Positions 33,835 to 42,346 of a DNA stretch of 64,000 nucleotides are shown in pieces. The DNA lies in contig NZ_CAMPOV010000003.1 in the NCBI RefSeq assembly GCF_946892675.1, positions 62,001-126,000 of the forward strand, read 5' to 3'. Below the pieces are notes generated by a model. That model saw nothing but the letters and a program-made list of their open reading frames with translations. It was not told where the DNA came from and did not search any database. The position numbers and the translations under genes were made by a program. Each line of letters begins with the position of its first letter. The first letter of the stretch is position 1. The DNA comes from Arthrobacter sp. Marseille-P9274. GTDB lineage: Bacteria > Actinomycetota > Actinomycetes > Actinomycetales > Micrococcaceae.

Positions 33835-34950
33835 TCAGGTCGTGGACCGGGAGCCGGTGTCGGGCAGCAGCGAGCCGCGCTCCGGGCGCCAGGATGCGAA
33901 CGCGCGGTCCCCGGCCTCCAGCCCGGCTCCCCGGCTCAGCGAACCCCGCACGATGCCGGTCGAACCGTCGGGCAGGACCAGCTCGAACTTGCGGCCCGAG
34001 CCCAGGTAGATGCTCTGCGTGATGGTCACCGGGCAGTACTGGTGGCCGGCCGGAATGTCCTCCTCCCGCCACGAAAGATGGATGTCCTCGGGCCGCAGCA
34101 CCAGCGCGGCCGGACCGCTGAAGGGCTCCGAGGTGCCGCGCAGGGCGGCGCCGTGGAAGCCGAGCGTCCACTCGTTGCCCTGCCACTCGGGCTCTCCGCG
34201 GAGGACCGTCGATTCGCCCATAAAGGTCGCCACGAACAGGGTCCGCGGCCGCTCGTAGAGCTCGTGGCTGGGGCCGACTTGCTCGATGCGCCCGTTGTTG
34301 AAGATCGCGATCCGGTCGCTGAGGACCAGCGCCTCCTCCTGGTCGTGCGTGACGAAGACGAAGGTCCGCCCCACGTCTTGGTGGATCCGCTTGATCTCGA
34401 GCTGTAGTTTCTCCCGCAGGTTCTTGTCCAGCGCGCCGAGCGGCTCGTCCATCAGCAACGCGCGGGGCTCGAAGACCATGGCCCGGGCGAAGGCGACCCG
34501 CTGCTGCTGGCCGCCGGAGAGCTCGGCCGGCTGGCGGTTTTCGTAGCCGCCTAGGCCCACGGTTTCCAGGACCTCGGCCACCCGCCGCTTCTGTTCCGCC
34601 TTGGCAACCTTGCGCTGCTTGAGCGGGAAGGCAATGTTGTCTTCGACGCTCATGTGCGGGAAGAGCGCGTAGTGCTGGAACACGACGCCGAGCCCCCTCC
34701 GGTGGGAGGGTATGTTGTCTACCCGCTCGCCGTCGATCTCGATGTGCCCCGCGCTGAGGTCGGTGAACCCCGCGACCAGGTTCAGGGTCGTGGTCTTGCC
34801 CGACCCCGACGGTCCGAGGAGGGTCAGGAATTCGCCCGGCTCGATGGTCAGGTCGATGTCCTCAACGGCCGTGGACCCGGCGTAGTGCTTGGAGACGTTA
34901 CGGATGTCGATCCGGGTCCCCGTCTTGGTGATGGTGCTGGTCTCAAGCAC
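33835..34950 (-). CDS. Pot/Fbp-type ABC importer, ATP-binding subunit
   Basis: A 371-residue PotA-like ATPase. Walker A is GPSGSGKTTT, the signature LSGGQQQRVAFARA, Walker B ALLMDEPLGALD and the H-loop VFVTHDQEEAL. Residues from about 280 form a TOBE domain, where PotA-type proteins sense substrate or bind regulators. GTG 34950 is chosen because AGGAGG lies just upstream; it overlaps the permease gene by 8 bases. It energises uptake with the two permeases and the binding protein encoded upstream. Confidence 0.92.
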   Translation of the reverse strand: MLETSTITKTGTRIDIRNVSKHYAGSTAVEDIDLTIEPGEFLTLLGPSGSGKTTTLNLVAGFTDLSAGHIEIDGERVDNIPSHRRGLGVVFQHYALFPHMSVEDNIAFPLKQRKVAKAEQKRRVAEVLETVGLGGYENRQPAELSGGQQQRVAFARAMVFEPRALLMDEPLGALDKNLREKLQLEIKRIHQDVGRTFVFVTHDQEEALVLSDRIAIFNNGRIEQVGPSHELYERPRTLFVATFMGESTVLRGEPEWQGNEWTLGFHGAALRGTSEPFSGPAALVLRPEDIHLSWREEDIPAGHQYCPVTITQSIYLGSGRKFELVLPDGSTGIVRGSLSRGAGLEAGDRAFASWRPERGSLLPDTGSRSTT

Positions 34951-35737
34951 GTTTCCTCCTGCGAAGGCTGAGAAGTCCAATGGTGATGATCGCGGTGGTC
35001 AAAAGCATGATCATGGTCGCGGCCGCCGCAATGGTGGGATCGGTGTCCCGCGTGACGGAGGCGTACATCTTCACCGGAAGCGTTTCCAAGTAAGGGCTCT
35101 TGATGAAGATGGACAGGACAACCTCGTCGAAGGATGTCACGAACGCGAAGAGCGCCCCGGAGACCACGCCGGGCATGATCAGCGGCAGCTGGACCTGGCG
35201 GAAGGCCGCCCAGCGCGAAGCCCCCAGGCTCAGCGCGGCCAGGGTCAGCCGGTCGTCGTACCCGACCAGCGTCGCCGAGACAGAAATGACCACGAACGGT
35301 AGCGCCAGGACGCTGTGCGCCAGCACAAAGCCGGGAACCGTGCCAAGCAGCTGCAGCTGCAGGAACGTGGCGTAGACGCCGATGGCCAGCACGATCGCGG
35401 GCACCACGATCGGCGCCAGCAGCACAGCCTGTGTGGCGCCGGCCGCCCTGCGGTTGGTCCAGCGGCGCAGCCCCACCGCGGCGGCCGTGCCGAACACCGT
35501 CGCTACTAGCGCAACCAGCAGGCCAACGGTCAGGGAGTTGCCCAGCGCGCGCATCCAGGTGGGATCGGCGAAGAAGTTTTCGTACCAGCGCGTCGACCAT
35601 CCGGTGGGCGGGAAGGCCAGGGAAGCCTTGTCCGTAAAGCTGAGCGGAATTACGACGGCGGTCGGCAGCACCAGCAGTGCGGCCACGACCGCGGCAAACA
35701 CCCACAGGAGGCTGCGGGTCACCAGCGTGTGCTTCAT
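34943..35737 (-). CDS. Pot-type ABC importer permease (PotC-like)
   Basis: A 264-residue inner-membrane permease with six hydrophobic segments. The ATPase-contact EAA loop reads AALSLGASRWAAFRQVQLPLIMPGV. Start and stop overlap the neighbouring permease (4 bases) and ATPase (8 bases) genes, so the subunits are translated together. It forms the channel of a spermidine/putrescine-class importer; the substrate may instead be another amine, since the cluster holds amine-oxidising flavoproteins. Confidence 0.9.
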   Translation of the reverse strand: MKHTLVTRSLLWVFAAVVAALLVLPTAVVIPLSFTDKASLAFPPTGWSTRWYENFFADPTWMRALGNSLTVGLLVALVATVFGTAAAVGLRRWTNRRAAGATQAVLLAPIVVPAIVLAIGVYATFLQLQLLGTVPGFVLAHSVLALPFVVISVSATLVGYDDRLTLAALSLGASRWAAFRQVQLPLIMPGVVSGALFAFVTSFDEVVLSIFIKSPYLETLPVKMYASVTRDTDPTIAAAATMIMLLTTAIITIGLLSLRRRKRA

Positions 35738-36654
35738 GCCGCCTCCCGTTTCACCGTGGCGCCTCGCCGCCGACGGCCCACCCTGCCGAGCGCGGCCGCG
35801 GCCGCCAGCAGCACCAGGACGGTCACCAGCAGGACCACGCCGAGCACACTGCCGCGGCCCCACTGCAGCTGTCCATTGACCTGGGCGTAGATGTACTGCG
35901 AGACCAGCATCTCGGTCGGCGAACCCAGCAGGGCCGGGGTGATGTAGAAGCCGAGCGCCTGGATGAATACGAGCAAGCTACCGGAGAGGACACCGGGCAT
36001 GGCCAACGGGACGAAGACCTTGAGGAAGGCCGTGCTCGGCCTGGCGCCCAGGCTCGTCGCCGCTTGCATGAGCCGCATGTCCACGCCCGCCATAGCGTTG
36101 TAGAGCGGCAGCACCATGAACGGCAGCAGCACCTGCACCATGCCGATCAGCACGCCGGTGGTGTTGCGCATGAGCGGCAGCGGCCCGATGCCGAACAGTG
36201 CCAGCCCCTCATTGACCAGGCCGTTGTCCTGCAGGAGGATGATCCATGCGAAGGTCCGGATCATCAGCGAGGTCCAGAAGGGCACCATCACGAGCACGGT
36301 CAGCAGCGTCTTCAGGCGCCGGCCCGAGATGACCATCAGGTACGCGTACGGATAGGCGAACGCGAGGCAGATGACCGTGGTCAGGAAGGCGACCCAGACC
36401 GTGCGGAGCAGGACGCCGATGTTGGTCCCGCCGTCGAAAAACCAGGCGTAATTCTGGGTGCCAAGCTCGGGGTAGGCGAAGCTGCGCCAGGCCGCCACCA
36501 GCAGCGGATAGGAGAACATCGCGGCGACCAGCAGGGCCGCCGGCAGCAGCAACAGGAAAACAGTCCAGCCGCGGCCCTGCCGGCCGGCCGCTGTGCCGGG
36601 CGTTGGGCCCGCGGATGCCGCGGGCCCAACGCTGCTTTCAAGCAGGGCTGTCAT
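35734..36654 (-). CDS. Pot-type ABC importer permease (PotB-like)
   Basis: A 306-residue permease with six transmembrane segments after a 28-residue Gly/Ala/Pro-rich cytosolic leader. The EAA loop is AATSLGARPSTAFLKVFVPLAMPGV. The start overlaps the binding-protein stop (ATGA). A 15-bp perfect hairpin (36600-36632) falls in codons 8-18 of this gene, where it could lower permease expression relative to the binding protein. Confidence 0.9.
   Translation of the reverse strand: MTALLESSVGPAASAGPTPGTAAGRQGRGWTVFLLLLPAALLVAAMFSYPLLVAAWRSFAYPELGTQNYAWFFDGGTNIGVLLRTVWVAFLTTVICLAFAYPYAYLMVISGRRLKTLLTVLVMVPFWTSLMIRTFAWIILLQDNGLVNEGLALFGIGPLPLMRNTTGVLIGMVQVLLPFMVLPLYNAMAGVDMRLMQAATSLGARPSTAFLKVFVPLAMPGVLSGSLLVFIQALGFYITPALLGSPTEMLVSQYIYAQVNGQLQWGRGSVLGVVLLVTVLVLLAAAAALGRVGRRRRGATVKREAA
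36600..36632 (-). promoter_or_regulatory. Hairpin just after the binding-protein gene, inside the permease start
   Basis: Arms 36600-36614 and 36618-36632 are perfect 15-bp complements around a 3-nt loop. In the leftward transcript it starts about 19 bases after the binding-protein stop, inside the permease codons. Hairpins at this place in importer operons commonly protect the upstream message or cause partial termination, giving more binding protein than permease. Confidence 0.65.
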
Positions 36655-37760
36655 CCGTTAATCCAGGCCAGGTACTTCTCGAGTGCCGCCGGGTAGTTCT
36701 CGCCCCACCAGGTGAAGTCCGAGACCACGAGCTTGTCCTTGATCTCGGGCGCCGAGACGAGATACTTCTTGGCGAGGTCGTCGATCTTGGGTTCGGACTG
36801 CGTGTTGATCGGCGAGTAGGACGTCGTCTCCGTCAGCTTCTCCTGCTGCTCCTTGCCCAGGTAGTAGTTGATGAACGCCATGGAGGCCTTCGGATTCTTT
36901 GCGTTCGTCGGTACACCGAGGACGTCCGCGACCAGCACCCCGGTATCCCAAGCGGGCTCGTACTTTGCGCCGTTCTTCACCGCCGAGTAGGCCCTGCCGG
37001 ACCAGACCACGGCCATGTCTGCCTCGCCGGTCTCAAGCATCTGCTGCGACTCAGCGCCCGTGGACCAGTAGATGAGCTGGTCCTTGATGGTGTCGAGCTT
37101 CTTCAGCGCTCGGTCGACGTCAAGCGGATAGAGATCCTTCTCCGCCACGCCGTCGGCGAGCAGTGCGCCCTCGATGACCGGCCCGACGTCGGAGCCGTTG
37201 ATCGCGCGCTTGCCCGGGAACTTCTTCACGTCGAAGAAGTCCGCCCAGGTCTTCGGCGCGTTCTGCCCGTACTTCTCCGTGTTGTACATGACCACGTTGG
37301 CGTACTGCATCGCCGGGACGTAGCAGTCGCTGGTGAGCTCCTCCGGCACGTTGGAGATATCGATGATGTTGTAGTCCAGCTTCTGCAGGTTCTTCCCGCA
37401 CTGGCCGGCGGCCCACGTGGAGTCCATGTCCACGACGTCCCAGGTGACGTTGTTCGATTCGACCTGCGCCTGGATCTTGGCGTACTCCATGGGTCCGTCG
37501 GAGAGGACGGTTGCGCCCGACTCCTCCCCGAAGGGCTTGCCCGCAGCCTCCATCTGCCCGTCCTGGTAGATCCCGCCGTAGGAGGCGAACGTCAGTGTGT
37601 GCCCCTGAAGAGCGTCCGCCTTGATCGTTCCCGCCTTCGCCGGGCCGCTGCCCAGGTCGACCTCGGCGGACGGGGCGGCTCCCCCGCAGGCCGTCAGGCC
37701 CAGGAGTCCGACGGCGGCGAGCGCCAGTGCTGCGCGGCCGCGGTTCATGGTCATCCTCAT
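36651..37760 (-). CDS. Periplasmic-type amine-binding lipoprotein of the Pot importer
   Basis: A 369-residue extracytoplasmic binding protein. Residues 1-26 are a lipoprotein signal with lipobox LTAC. The mature protein follows the PotD/PotF plan: TFASYGGIYQDGQ, the WDVVDMDS strand, PKTWADFFDVKKFPGKR and the C-terminal helix NYPAALEKYLAW. It captures the amine and delivers it to the permeases. The ATG at 37760 has AAAGGA in front. It is the second gene of the operon, 56 bases after the XRE-cupin regulator. Confidence 0.9.
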   Translation of the reverse strand: MRMTMNRGRAALALAAVGLLGLTACGGAAPSAEVDLGSGPAKAGTIKADALQGHTLTFASYGGIYQDGQMEAAGKPFGEESGATVLSDGPMEYAKIQAQVESNNVTWDVVDMDSTWAAGQCGKNLQKLDYNIIDISNVPEELTSDCYVPAMQYANVVMYNTEKYGQNAPKTWADFFDVKKFPGKRAINGSDVGPVIEGALLADGVAEKDLYPLDVDRALKKLDTIKDQLIYWSTGAESQQMLETGEADMAVVWSGRAYSAVKNGAKYEPAWDTGVLVADVLGVPTNAKNPKASMAFINYYLGKEQQEKLTETTSYSPINTQSEPKIDDLAKKYLVSAPEIKDKLVVSDFTWWGENYPAALEKYLAWING

Positions 37761-37816
37761 TGTGCTTCCTTTCAACATGGCGTTATGGCGTTCTCAAGAG
37801 GGATGGCTGTCAAAGC

Positions 37817-38392
37817 TCAGTCGGGGGTGGGCGGGCTGATGATCCACAGCACTTCGGCCGTATCGCCGCCGGTGTTACGCAATCCGTGCGGCACGGAGCT
37901 ATACAGGTCCACGAGATCCCCTTCGGCCAGGACGTAGGCCTGGTCGCCGACGGTAACCTCGACGCTGCCCTTGAGGCAGATGACCATTTCCTGCGCGTGC
38001 CCGTGGCTGTAGGGTTCAGCGCCGGTGGAACCGCCCGGCAGAAGCTCACCGGCATAGACCTCGAGGTTGCGAAGCGGCGTGGCCGAGAGCAGATATTTGG
38101 TCAGGCCGCCCTCCGCCTGCACCTTCTTCCGATCCTCCCGTCGAAGAACCCCGCGGCCCTGGCCGTGCTCGCCGTCGACAAGTTCCGCGATCGTCATGCC
38201 GAGCACGCGTGCAATGTTGCGCAGGGTCGAGATGCTGACCCCGGACCGGCCGTTCTCGAGGTGGGAGATGAAGCCCGCGCTCACTCCGGCGTCGGTAGCC
38301 AGCCGGCGGAGCGAAATCCCGCGCAGCACGCGGGCGGAACGAATCCGGCCGCCGATCTCCACGCCATCCGGCGAAGCCTGCTGAACCGCCAC
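37817..38392 (-). CDS. XRE-family regulator with cupin sensor domain
   Basis: A 191-residue regulator. Residues about 12-70 form an XRE helix-turn-helix (GGRIRSARVLRGISLRRLATDAGVSAGFISHLE-type order, with ISTLRNIARVLG). Residues about 110-185 form a cupin barrel (YSHGHAQEMVICLKGSVEVTVGD, SVPHGLRN). PuuR-like proteins of this build repress polyamine catabolism and sense the amine in the cupin pocket. GTG 38392 is chosen because GGAGG lies 6 bases upstream. It is the first gene of the importer operon, so its product may control its own operon together with the TetR protein at 41130. Confidence 0.88.
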   Translation of the reverse strand: MAVQQASPDGVEIGGRIRSARVLRGISLRRLATDAGVSAGFISHLENGRSGVSISTLRNIARVLGMTIAELVDGEHGQGRGVLRREDRKKVQAEGGLTKYLLSATPLRNLEVYAGELLPGGSTGAEPYSHGHAQEMVICLKGSVEVTVGDQAYVLAEGDLVDLYSSVPHGLRNTGGDTAEVLWIISPPTPD

Positions 38393-38484
38393 GACACCTC
38401 CAGTGACATGGATCACATTACAGAGCGTTTAGTAACACCATACGGACAGGACAACACTCCTGGCTAGGTCTGTGAGGCAGATTT

Positions 38485-38500
38485 AATAATTCGTTATTGG
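38485..38500 (-). promoter_or_regulatory. TetR-type operator copy upstream of the XRE/importer operon
   Basis: On the minus strand the site reads CCAATAACGAATTATT, 15 of 16 bases identical to the site at 41031-41046 upstream of the TetR gene. It lies 93-108 bases before the XRE start. Confidence 0.7.
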
Positions 38501-38511
38501 ATGTGGCGACT

Positions 38512-40995
38512 CTATCCGCGCATCCGCTCGCCCGCCGGGTCGTAGAACGGGCGGCGGCTGAGCAGTGCCGGCACCAGCACGCCCTTTATCCGAACCTCGG
38601 CCTCGACCTCGCCTGCGGACACCACATCGGCGGCGACGCGGGCATGCCCCACCGCGGCGCCCAATGTGTGGCCATAGGCCCCGCTGGTCATCTGGCCCAC
38701 CACGGTGCCGCTTACCAGCACGGCCTCGTCGTGGTGCAGCAGCGGGTCGGAGTCCAGCAGCTTCACATAGACCGTCCGCTCCGGCAACGCCTTCCGGTCC
38801 AGGTCCCGCAGGGCGGGGCCGCCGGCGAAGCCGAAATCCTTAGAGTCGGCGACCGTGAAGCCGAGGCCCGCCGTGTAGGGGTCGTCTGCGGGTCCGATGT
38901 CGTGGCCGAGATGGCGGAAGCCCTTCTCGCTGCGCAGCGAATCCAGCGCGTGGTATCCGGCCATGCGGGCCCCGAAGGCGTTGCCGGCCTCCCACAGCTG
39001 GTCGAACACGGCGACCGCCAGCTCCGCCGGCACGTACAGCTCGTAGCCGAGCTCCCCCACGAAACTCAACCGCAGCGCCCGGACCGTCCCGCCGCCGAGG
39101 GGAACCTCCGCCGAGTGCGTGTAAGGGAGATCCGCGTCGGACCAGACGCCCGGCGAGATCGATTCCAGCAGCTCCCGGCTCTGCGGCCCCATAACGCCGA
39201 GCACCGCCCACCCGCTGGTCGCGTCGAAGACCGCCGCGGCCCTCCCCCGCGCCTGCGAGCGCAGCAGCCCGAGGGTCAGGTCCTGGGTCGCCGCCGGGGT
39301 GATCAACCAGAATCTGTCGGCTTCGAGCCGCAGGACCGTGCCGTCCAGCTGGATGCCGCCCCGGGCCGTCAGGGCCAGGGTGTAGACCGCCTTTCCGACG
39401 GCCACGTCGACGTCGGACGTCACCATCTCCTGCAGGACCTCCAGCGCGTCCGGCCCCGCAATCTCGATTTTCGCGAAGGACGAGAGGTCGAAGATTGCGA
39501 CCCCGTTGCGCGCGGCCTGATGCTCGCGGCGAACCGGCTCGAACCAGTTCTGGCGCCCGTAGCTGTATTCGTAGGCCGGCGAGGAGCCGGGCTCGCCGTA
39601 CCAGTTGGCTCGTTCCCAGCCGTTCTGCTCTCCGAAGCCGGCGCCCAAGGCGGCTACCCGTTCGTGCAGCGGGCTGCGGCGGACATTGCGCGCGGTCGTC
39701 GGCTGGAGCTGCGGCCAGTGCATCGCGTACAGCCGGCCTAGGGCCTCCTTCGTGCGCTCGTGGAGGTAGCGCGGATTGGACTGGTGCCGCGAGAAGCGGC
39801 GCACATCGACGGCGGAAGCGTCGAACGCCGGAGCCCCGGAGAGCATCCATTCGGCCAGCTCCTTGCCGACCCCGGGCGCGAAGATGATGCCCTGCGAGTT
39901 GAAGCCCGCGGCGATAAAGAGCGAGCCCACCTCCGCCGTCTCGCCCAGCAGGAAGTTCCCGTCCGGCGTGAAGGATTCCGGTGCGTTCAGGAAGCGCTCG
40001 AAGTCGGTGACGGCGAGGACAGGAACGGCGGCCTCGGCCTTCGCGCGGATCGGCCCGAAGTGCTCCCACGCCGCAGGGAACTCGGCGAAGCCGTCGGAGC
40101 CAACCTCCGCCGCGCTCCGTGGGATGCCTTCGGGCTCGAAGGCGCCGACCAGCAGGTGTCCGTCCTCGCCGCGGATGTAGTAGTGGTTATCCAAATCCCG
40201 GAACACCGGCGGCCGGGCGATGTCGTCGGCGACCTTCCCGGTGCGGACGTGCACATGCTCGGCGGGATACAGCGGCACGGGTGCGCCGGCCGTGGCGGCC
40301 AGCTCCCGCGTCCACAGCCCGCAGGCCAGCACGACCCGCTCCGCATGGACCACCCCGCGGTCGGTACGGACCCCCACCGCGCGCCCGGCTTCGACGAGGA
40401 CCTCCTGGACCCGGACGTGTTCGTGGATCGAGGCGCCGTGCTCGTGGGCCAACTTCGCCAGCGCAATGGCCGCGTAGCCCGGATTGATGTGACCGTCGCC
40501 CGGGACTAGGAGGGCCTTAAGGATGCCGGAGGGATCGGCGGCCTGCCACAGGCTGCGCACATCCTCGGGTTCCATCAGCTTGGCATCGATCCCATTAAGG
40601 ACGGCGACGTCGTACGCATAGTCCACCTCGTCCGCCCGCCCGGGGGTTCGGGCCACCATCAGCGAGCCCCGCCGCTCGAACGCCACCTCGATCCCTGTGC
40701 GGGACTCAAGACCCGCATACAGACCGATGCCGTAGCTCGCCAGCTTGGTGAGCGCCGTCGTCGTCCTGCTGCCCGTCACGAGGCCGGCCGCGTGCCACGT
40801 GGTGCCGGACCCAAGGACGTTTGCCTCCAGCAGCGCGACGCCCGTGCCGCGCTCGGCGAGGTGGGCCGCGATGCTGGCGCCGGCGATTCCGCCGCCGATC
40901 ACCAGGTTCTCGACGCGCTCCGGCAGCGGCGCGGACGACTCGCCCTCCGTCAGGAACAGGTGGGCACCAATGGTCTTGTCTACGAGCCGGTCCAT
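38512..40995 (-). CDS. Dimethylglycine/sarcosine dehydrogenase-like FAD enzyme with GcvT domain
   Basis: An 827-residue two-part enzyme. The N-terminal 430 residues are a DAO-type FAD domain (LVIGGGIAGASIAAHLAERG, WHAAGLVTGSRTT with the His that often carries covalent FAD, NHYYIRGEDGHLLVGAFE). Residues about 440-820 are the GcvT/aminomethyltransferase fold that binds tetrahydrofolate, with LSSFAKIEIAGPDA and a closing GKxFGRR-like block. Such enzymes demethylate dimethylglycine, sarcosine or similar N-methyl amines and pass the one-carbon unit to folate. The ATG at 40995 is preferred over 41004. A TetR operator lies just upstream. Confidence 0.88.
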   Translation of the reverse strand: MDRLVDKTIGAHLFLTEGESSAPLPERVENLVIGGGIAGASIAAHLAERGTGVALLEANVLGSGTTWHAAGLVTGSRTTTALTKLASYGIGLYAGLESRTGIEVAFERRGSLMVARTPGRADEVDYAYDVAVLNGIDAKLMEPEDVRSLWQAADPSGILKALLVPGDGHINPGYAAIALAKLAHEHGASIHEHVRVQEVLVEAGRAVGVRTDRGVVHAERVVLACGLWTRELAATAGAPVPLYPAEHVHVRTGKVADDIARPPVFRDLDNHYYIRGEDGHLLVGAFEPEGIPRSAAEVGSDGFAEFPAAWEHFGPIRAKAEAAVPVLAVTDFERFLNAPESFTPDGNFLLGETAEVGSLFIAAGFNSQGIIFAPGVGKELAEWMLSGAPAFDASAVDVRRFSRHQSNPRYLHERTKEALGRLYAMHWPQLQPTTARNVRRSPLHERVAALGAGFGEQNGWERANWYGEPGSSPAYEYSYGRQNWFEPVRREHQAARNGVAIFDLSSFAKIEIAGPDALEVLQEMVTSDVDVAVGKAVYTLALTARGGIQLDGTVLRLEADRFWLITPAATQDLTLGLLRSQARGRAAAVFDATSGWAVLGVMGPQSRELLESISPGVWSDADLPYTHSAEVPLGGGTVRALRLSFVGELGYELYVPAELAVAVFDQLWEAGNAFGARMAGYHALDSLRSEKGFRHLGHDIGPADDPYTAGLGFTVADSKDFGFAGGPALRDLDRKALPERTVYVKLLDSDPLLHHDEAVLVSGTVVGQMTSGAYGHTLGAAVGHARVAADVVSAGEVEAEVRIKGVLVPALLSRRPFYDPAGERMRG

Positions 40996-41030
40996 GCGAA
41001 ACATCCTTCTGAGCGAGGCAGCCAGTGCGT

Positions 41031-41047
41031 CCAATAATGAATTATTG
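41031..41047. promoter_or_regulatory. TetR-type operator between the GcvT-like enzyme and the TetR gene
   Basis: CCAATAATGAATTATTG; bases 41032-41047 form 7-bp arms around GA (CAATAAT/ATTATTG). It lies between the divergent enzyme (start 40995) and TetR gene (start 41130). A nearly identical copy is at 38485-38500. Confidence 0.75.
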
Positions 41048-41129
41048 TTTTGCTGTGGGCAAGGGTTGGGCCACGCTTATTTTCGACAAGCTAGGCTCGG
41101 ACCAGTTCCGCACAAGGATCGGGGAGAAA

Positions 41130-41702
41130 ATGCCGCTCAAGCGCGACCGCGTCCTCAAGGCTGCGGAGCGGCTCCTTGCCCTGTACGGCGTGGACGGGAT
41201 CCGGCTCCGGGACATCGCTGCCGAGGCCGGGGTTTCCATCGGCCTGATCCAGCACCACTTCGGCAGCCGCGACGACGTGGTGCGCGAAATGCTGCTGGCG
41301 GCCAACGAGGAACGCATCCGCCAATGGACCGCCCAGCTGGACGGCGTGGAGGACAACCGCGAGCGGCTGCGCCTGCTGCTGTCCGGGGCGCTGAGCAGCC
41401 GCGAGCGCTGCATCGTCTGGACGGAAAGCTGCGCCGCGGCCAGCCGGAATGACTTCCTCCAGCCGTTGGTATCGGCCACGAACAACGCCTGGCGCAGCTG
41501 GGTGGTCGAGACGATCGAACGCGGCGTGGCCGACGGGACCTTCACGCTTCGAGCCAGCCCCTCCGAGACGGCCAAGATGCTGGTCGCCCTGGTCGACGGG
41601 CTCATGCTTGCGGTGGCGGCGGACGACGACGGCATCACCCTTGAACAGGCCTCGAACCTGCTGCTGCACGCCGTCGCGCCGCATGTGGGGGTCGACTTCT
41701 AG
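41130..41702 (+). CDS. TetR-family transcriptional regulator
   Basis: A 190-residue regulator. The N-terminal helix-turn-helix reads RDRVLKAAERLLALYGVDGIRLRDIAAEAGVSIGLIQHHF-type order (residues about 5-50); the rest is the ligand domain with the C-terminal HAVAPHVG helix. It is BetI-like in shape, so an amine or betaine effector is plausible. GGGGAGAAA precedes the ATG at 41130. It is divergent from the GcvT-like gene, and the twin operators suggest it controls that gene and the importer operon. Confidence 0.88.
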   Translation: MPLKRDRVLKAAERLLALYGVDGIRLRDIAAEAGVSIGLIQHHFGSRDDVVREMLLAANEERIRQWTAQLDGVEDNRERLRLLLSGALSSRERCIVWTESCAAASRNDFLQPLVSATNNAWRSWVVETIERGVADGTFTLRASPSETAKMLVALVDGLMLAVAADDDGITLEQASNLLLHAVAPHVGVDF

Positions 41703-41731
41703 ATCCGGAACGAGATGAAGGAGAACCGGCT

Positions 41732-42346
41732 ATGAGCACGATCGTGGTGCAGGCATTCATAACCCTCGACGGCGTCGTCCAGGCGGGCGGCGGGCCCGAC
41801 GAGGACCGCGAGGGCGGCTTCGAGCACGGCGGCTGGACGGCCGAATATGACGAGCGCGACGGCGGTGAAGGCGGTGAACTTGTCGCCGCCTGGGAAAGCA
41901 GGACCGAGGCCCTGCTGCTCGGCCGCAAGACCTACGAGATCTTCGCCGGCTTCTGGGGCGTGTGGGACGAAGACGCCGAAGGCCTGCAGGGAGAGCTGAC
42001 CCGCAGGTACAACCGCATCCCCAAGTACGTGGCATCGCGGACTCTGACGGAGCTCGGCTGGAAGAACTCGCAGCTCCTCGGCGCCGATGTGCCGGCAGCG
42101 GTGGCGGAACTCCGCGCGAAGCCGGGCGGCGAAATCCGCGTGTGGGGAAGCACGCAGCTGATCAGGACGCTGGCGGAGCACAACCTCATCTACGAGTACC
42201 GGCTCGCCGTCTATCCGCTCGTGCTCGGCACCGGCAAGAAGCTCTTCTCCGACGGCTTCCCGCTCAGCAGGTTCGAACTGATCGAGACCCGCGCCCTCCG
42301 CTCCGGAGTCCTCATCAACACCTACCGGCCCTCCGAGGCGGGCTAA
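41732..42346 (+). CDS. Dihydrofolate reductase/RibD C-terminal-like protein
   Basis: A 204-residue protein of the dihydrofolate reductase superfamily, RibD_C type. Marks: VQAFITLDGVVQA, ALLLGRKTYEIFAGFW, RYNRIPKYVASRT, GEIRVWGSTQLIRTL and a closing strand ending in INTYRP. Such proteins are NADPH-dependent reductases of unknown substrate. AAGGAG precedes the ATG. It starts 29 bases after the TetR gene, so it may share its transcript. Its last 32 bases overlap the convergent AlkD-like gene. Confidence 0.85.
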   Translation: MSTIVVQAFITLDGVVQAGGGPDEDREGGFEHGGWTAEYDERDGGEGGELVAAWESRTEALLLGRKTYEIFAGFWGVWDEDAEGLQGELTRRYNRIPKYVASRTLTELGWKNSQLLGADVPAAVAELRAKPGGEIRVWGSTQLIRTLAEHNLIYEYRLAVYPLVLGTGKKLFSDGFPLSRFELIETRALRSGVLINTYRPSEAG

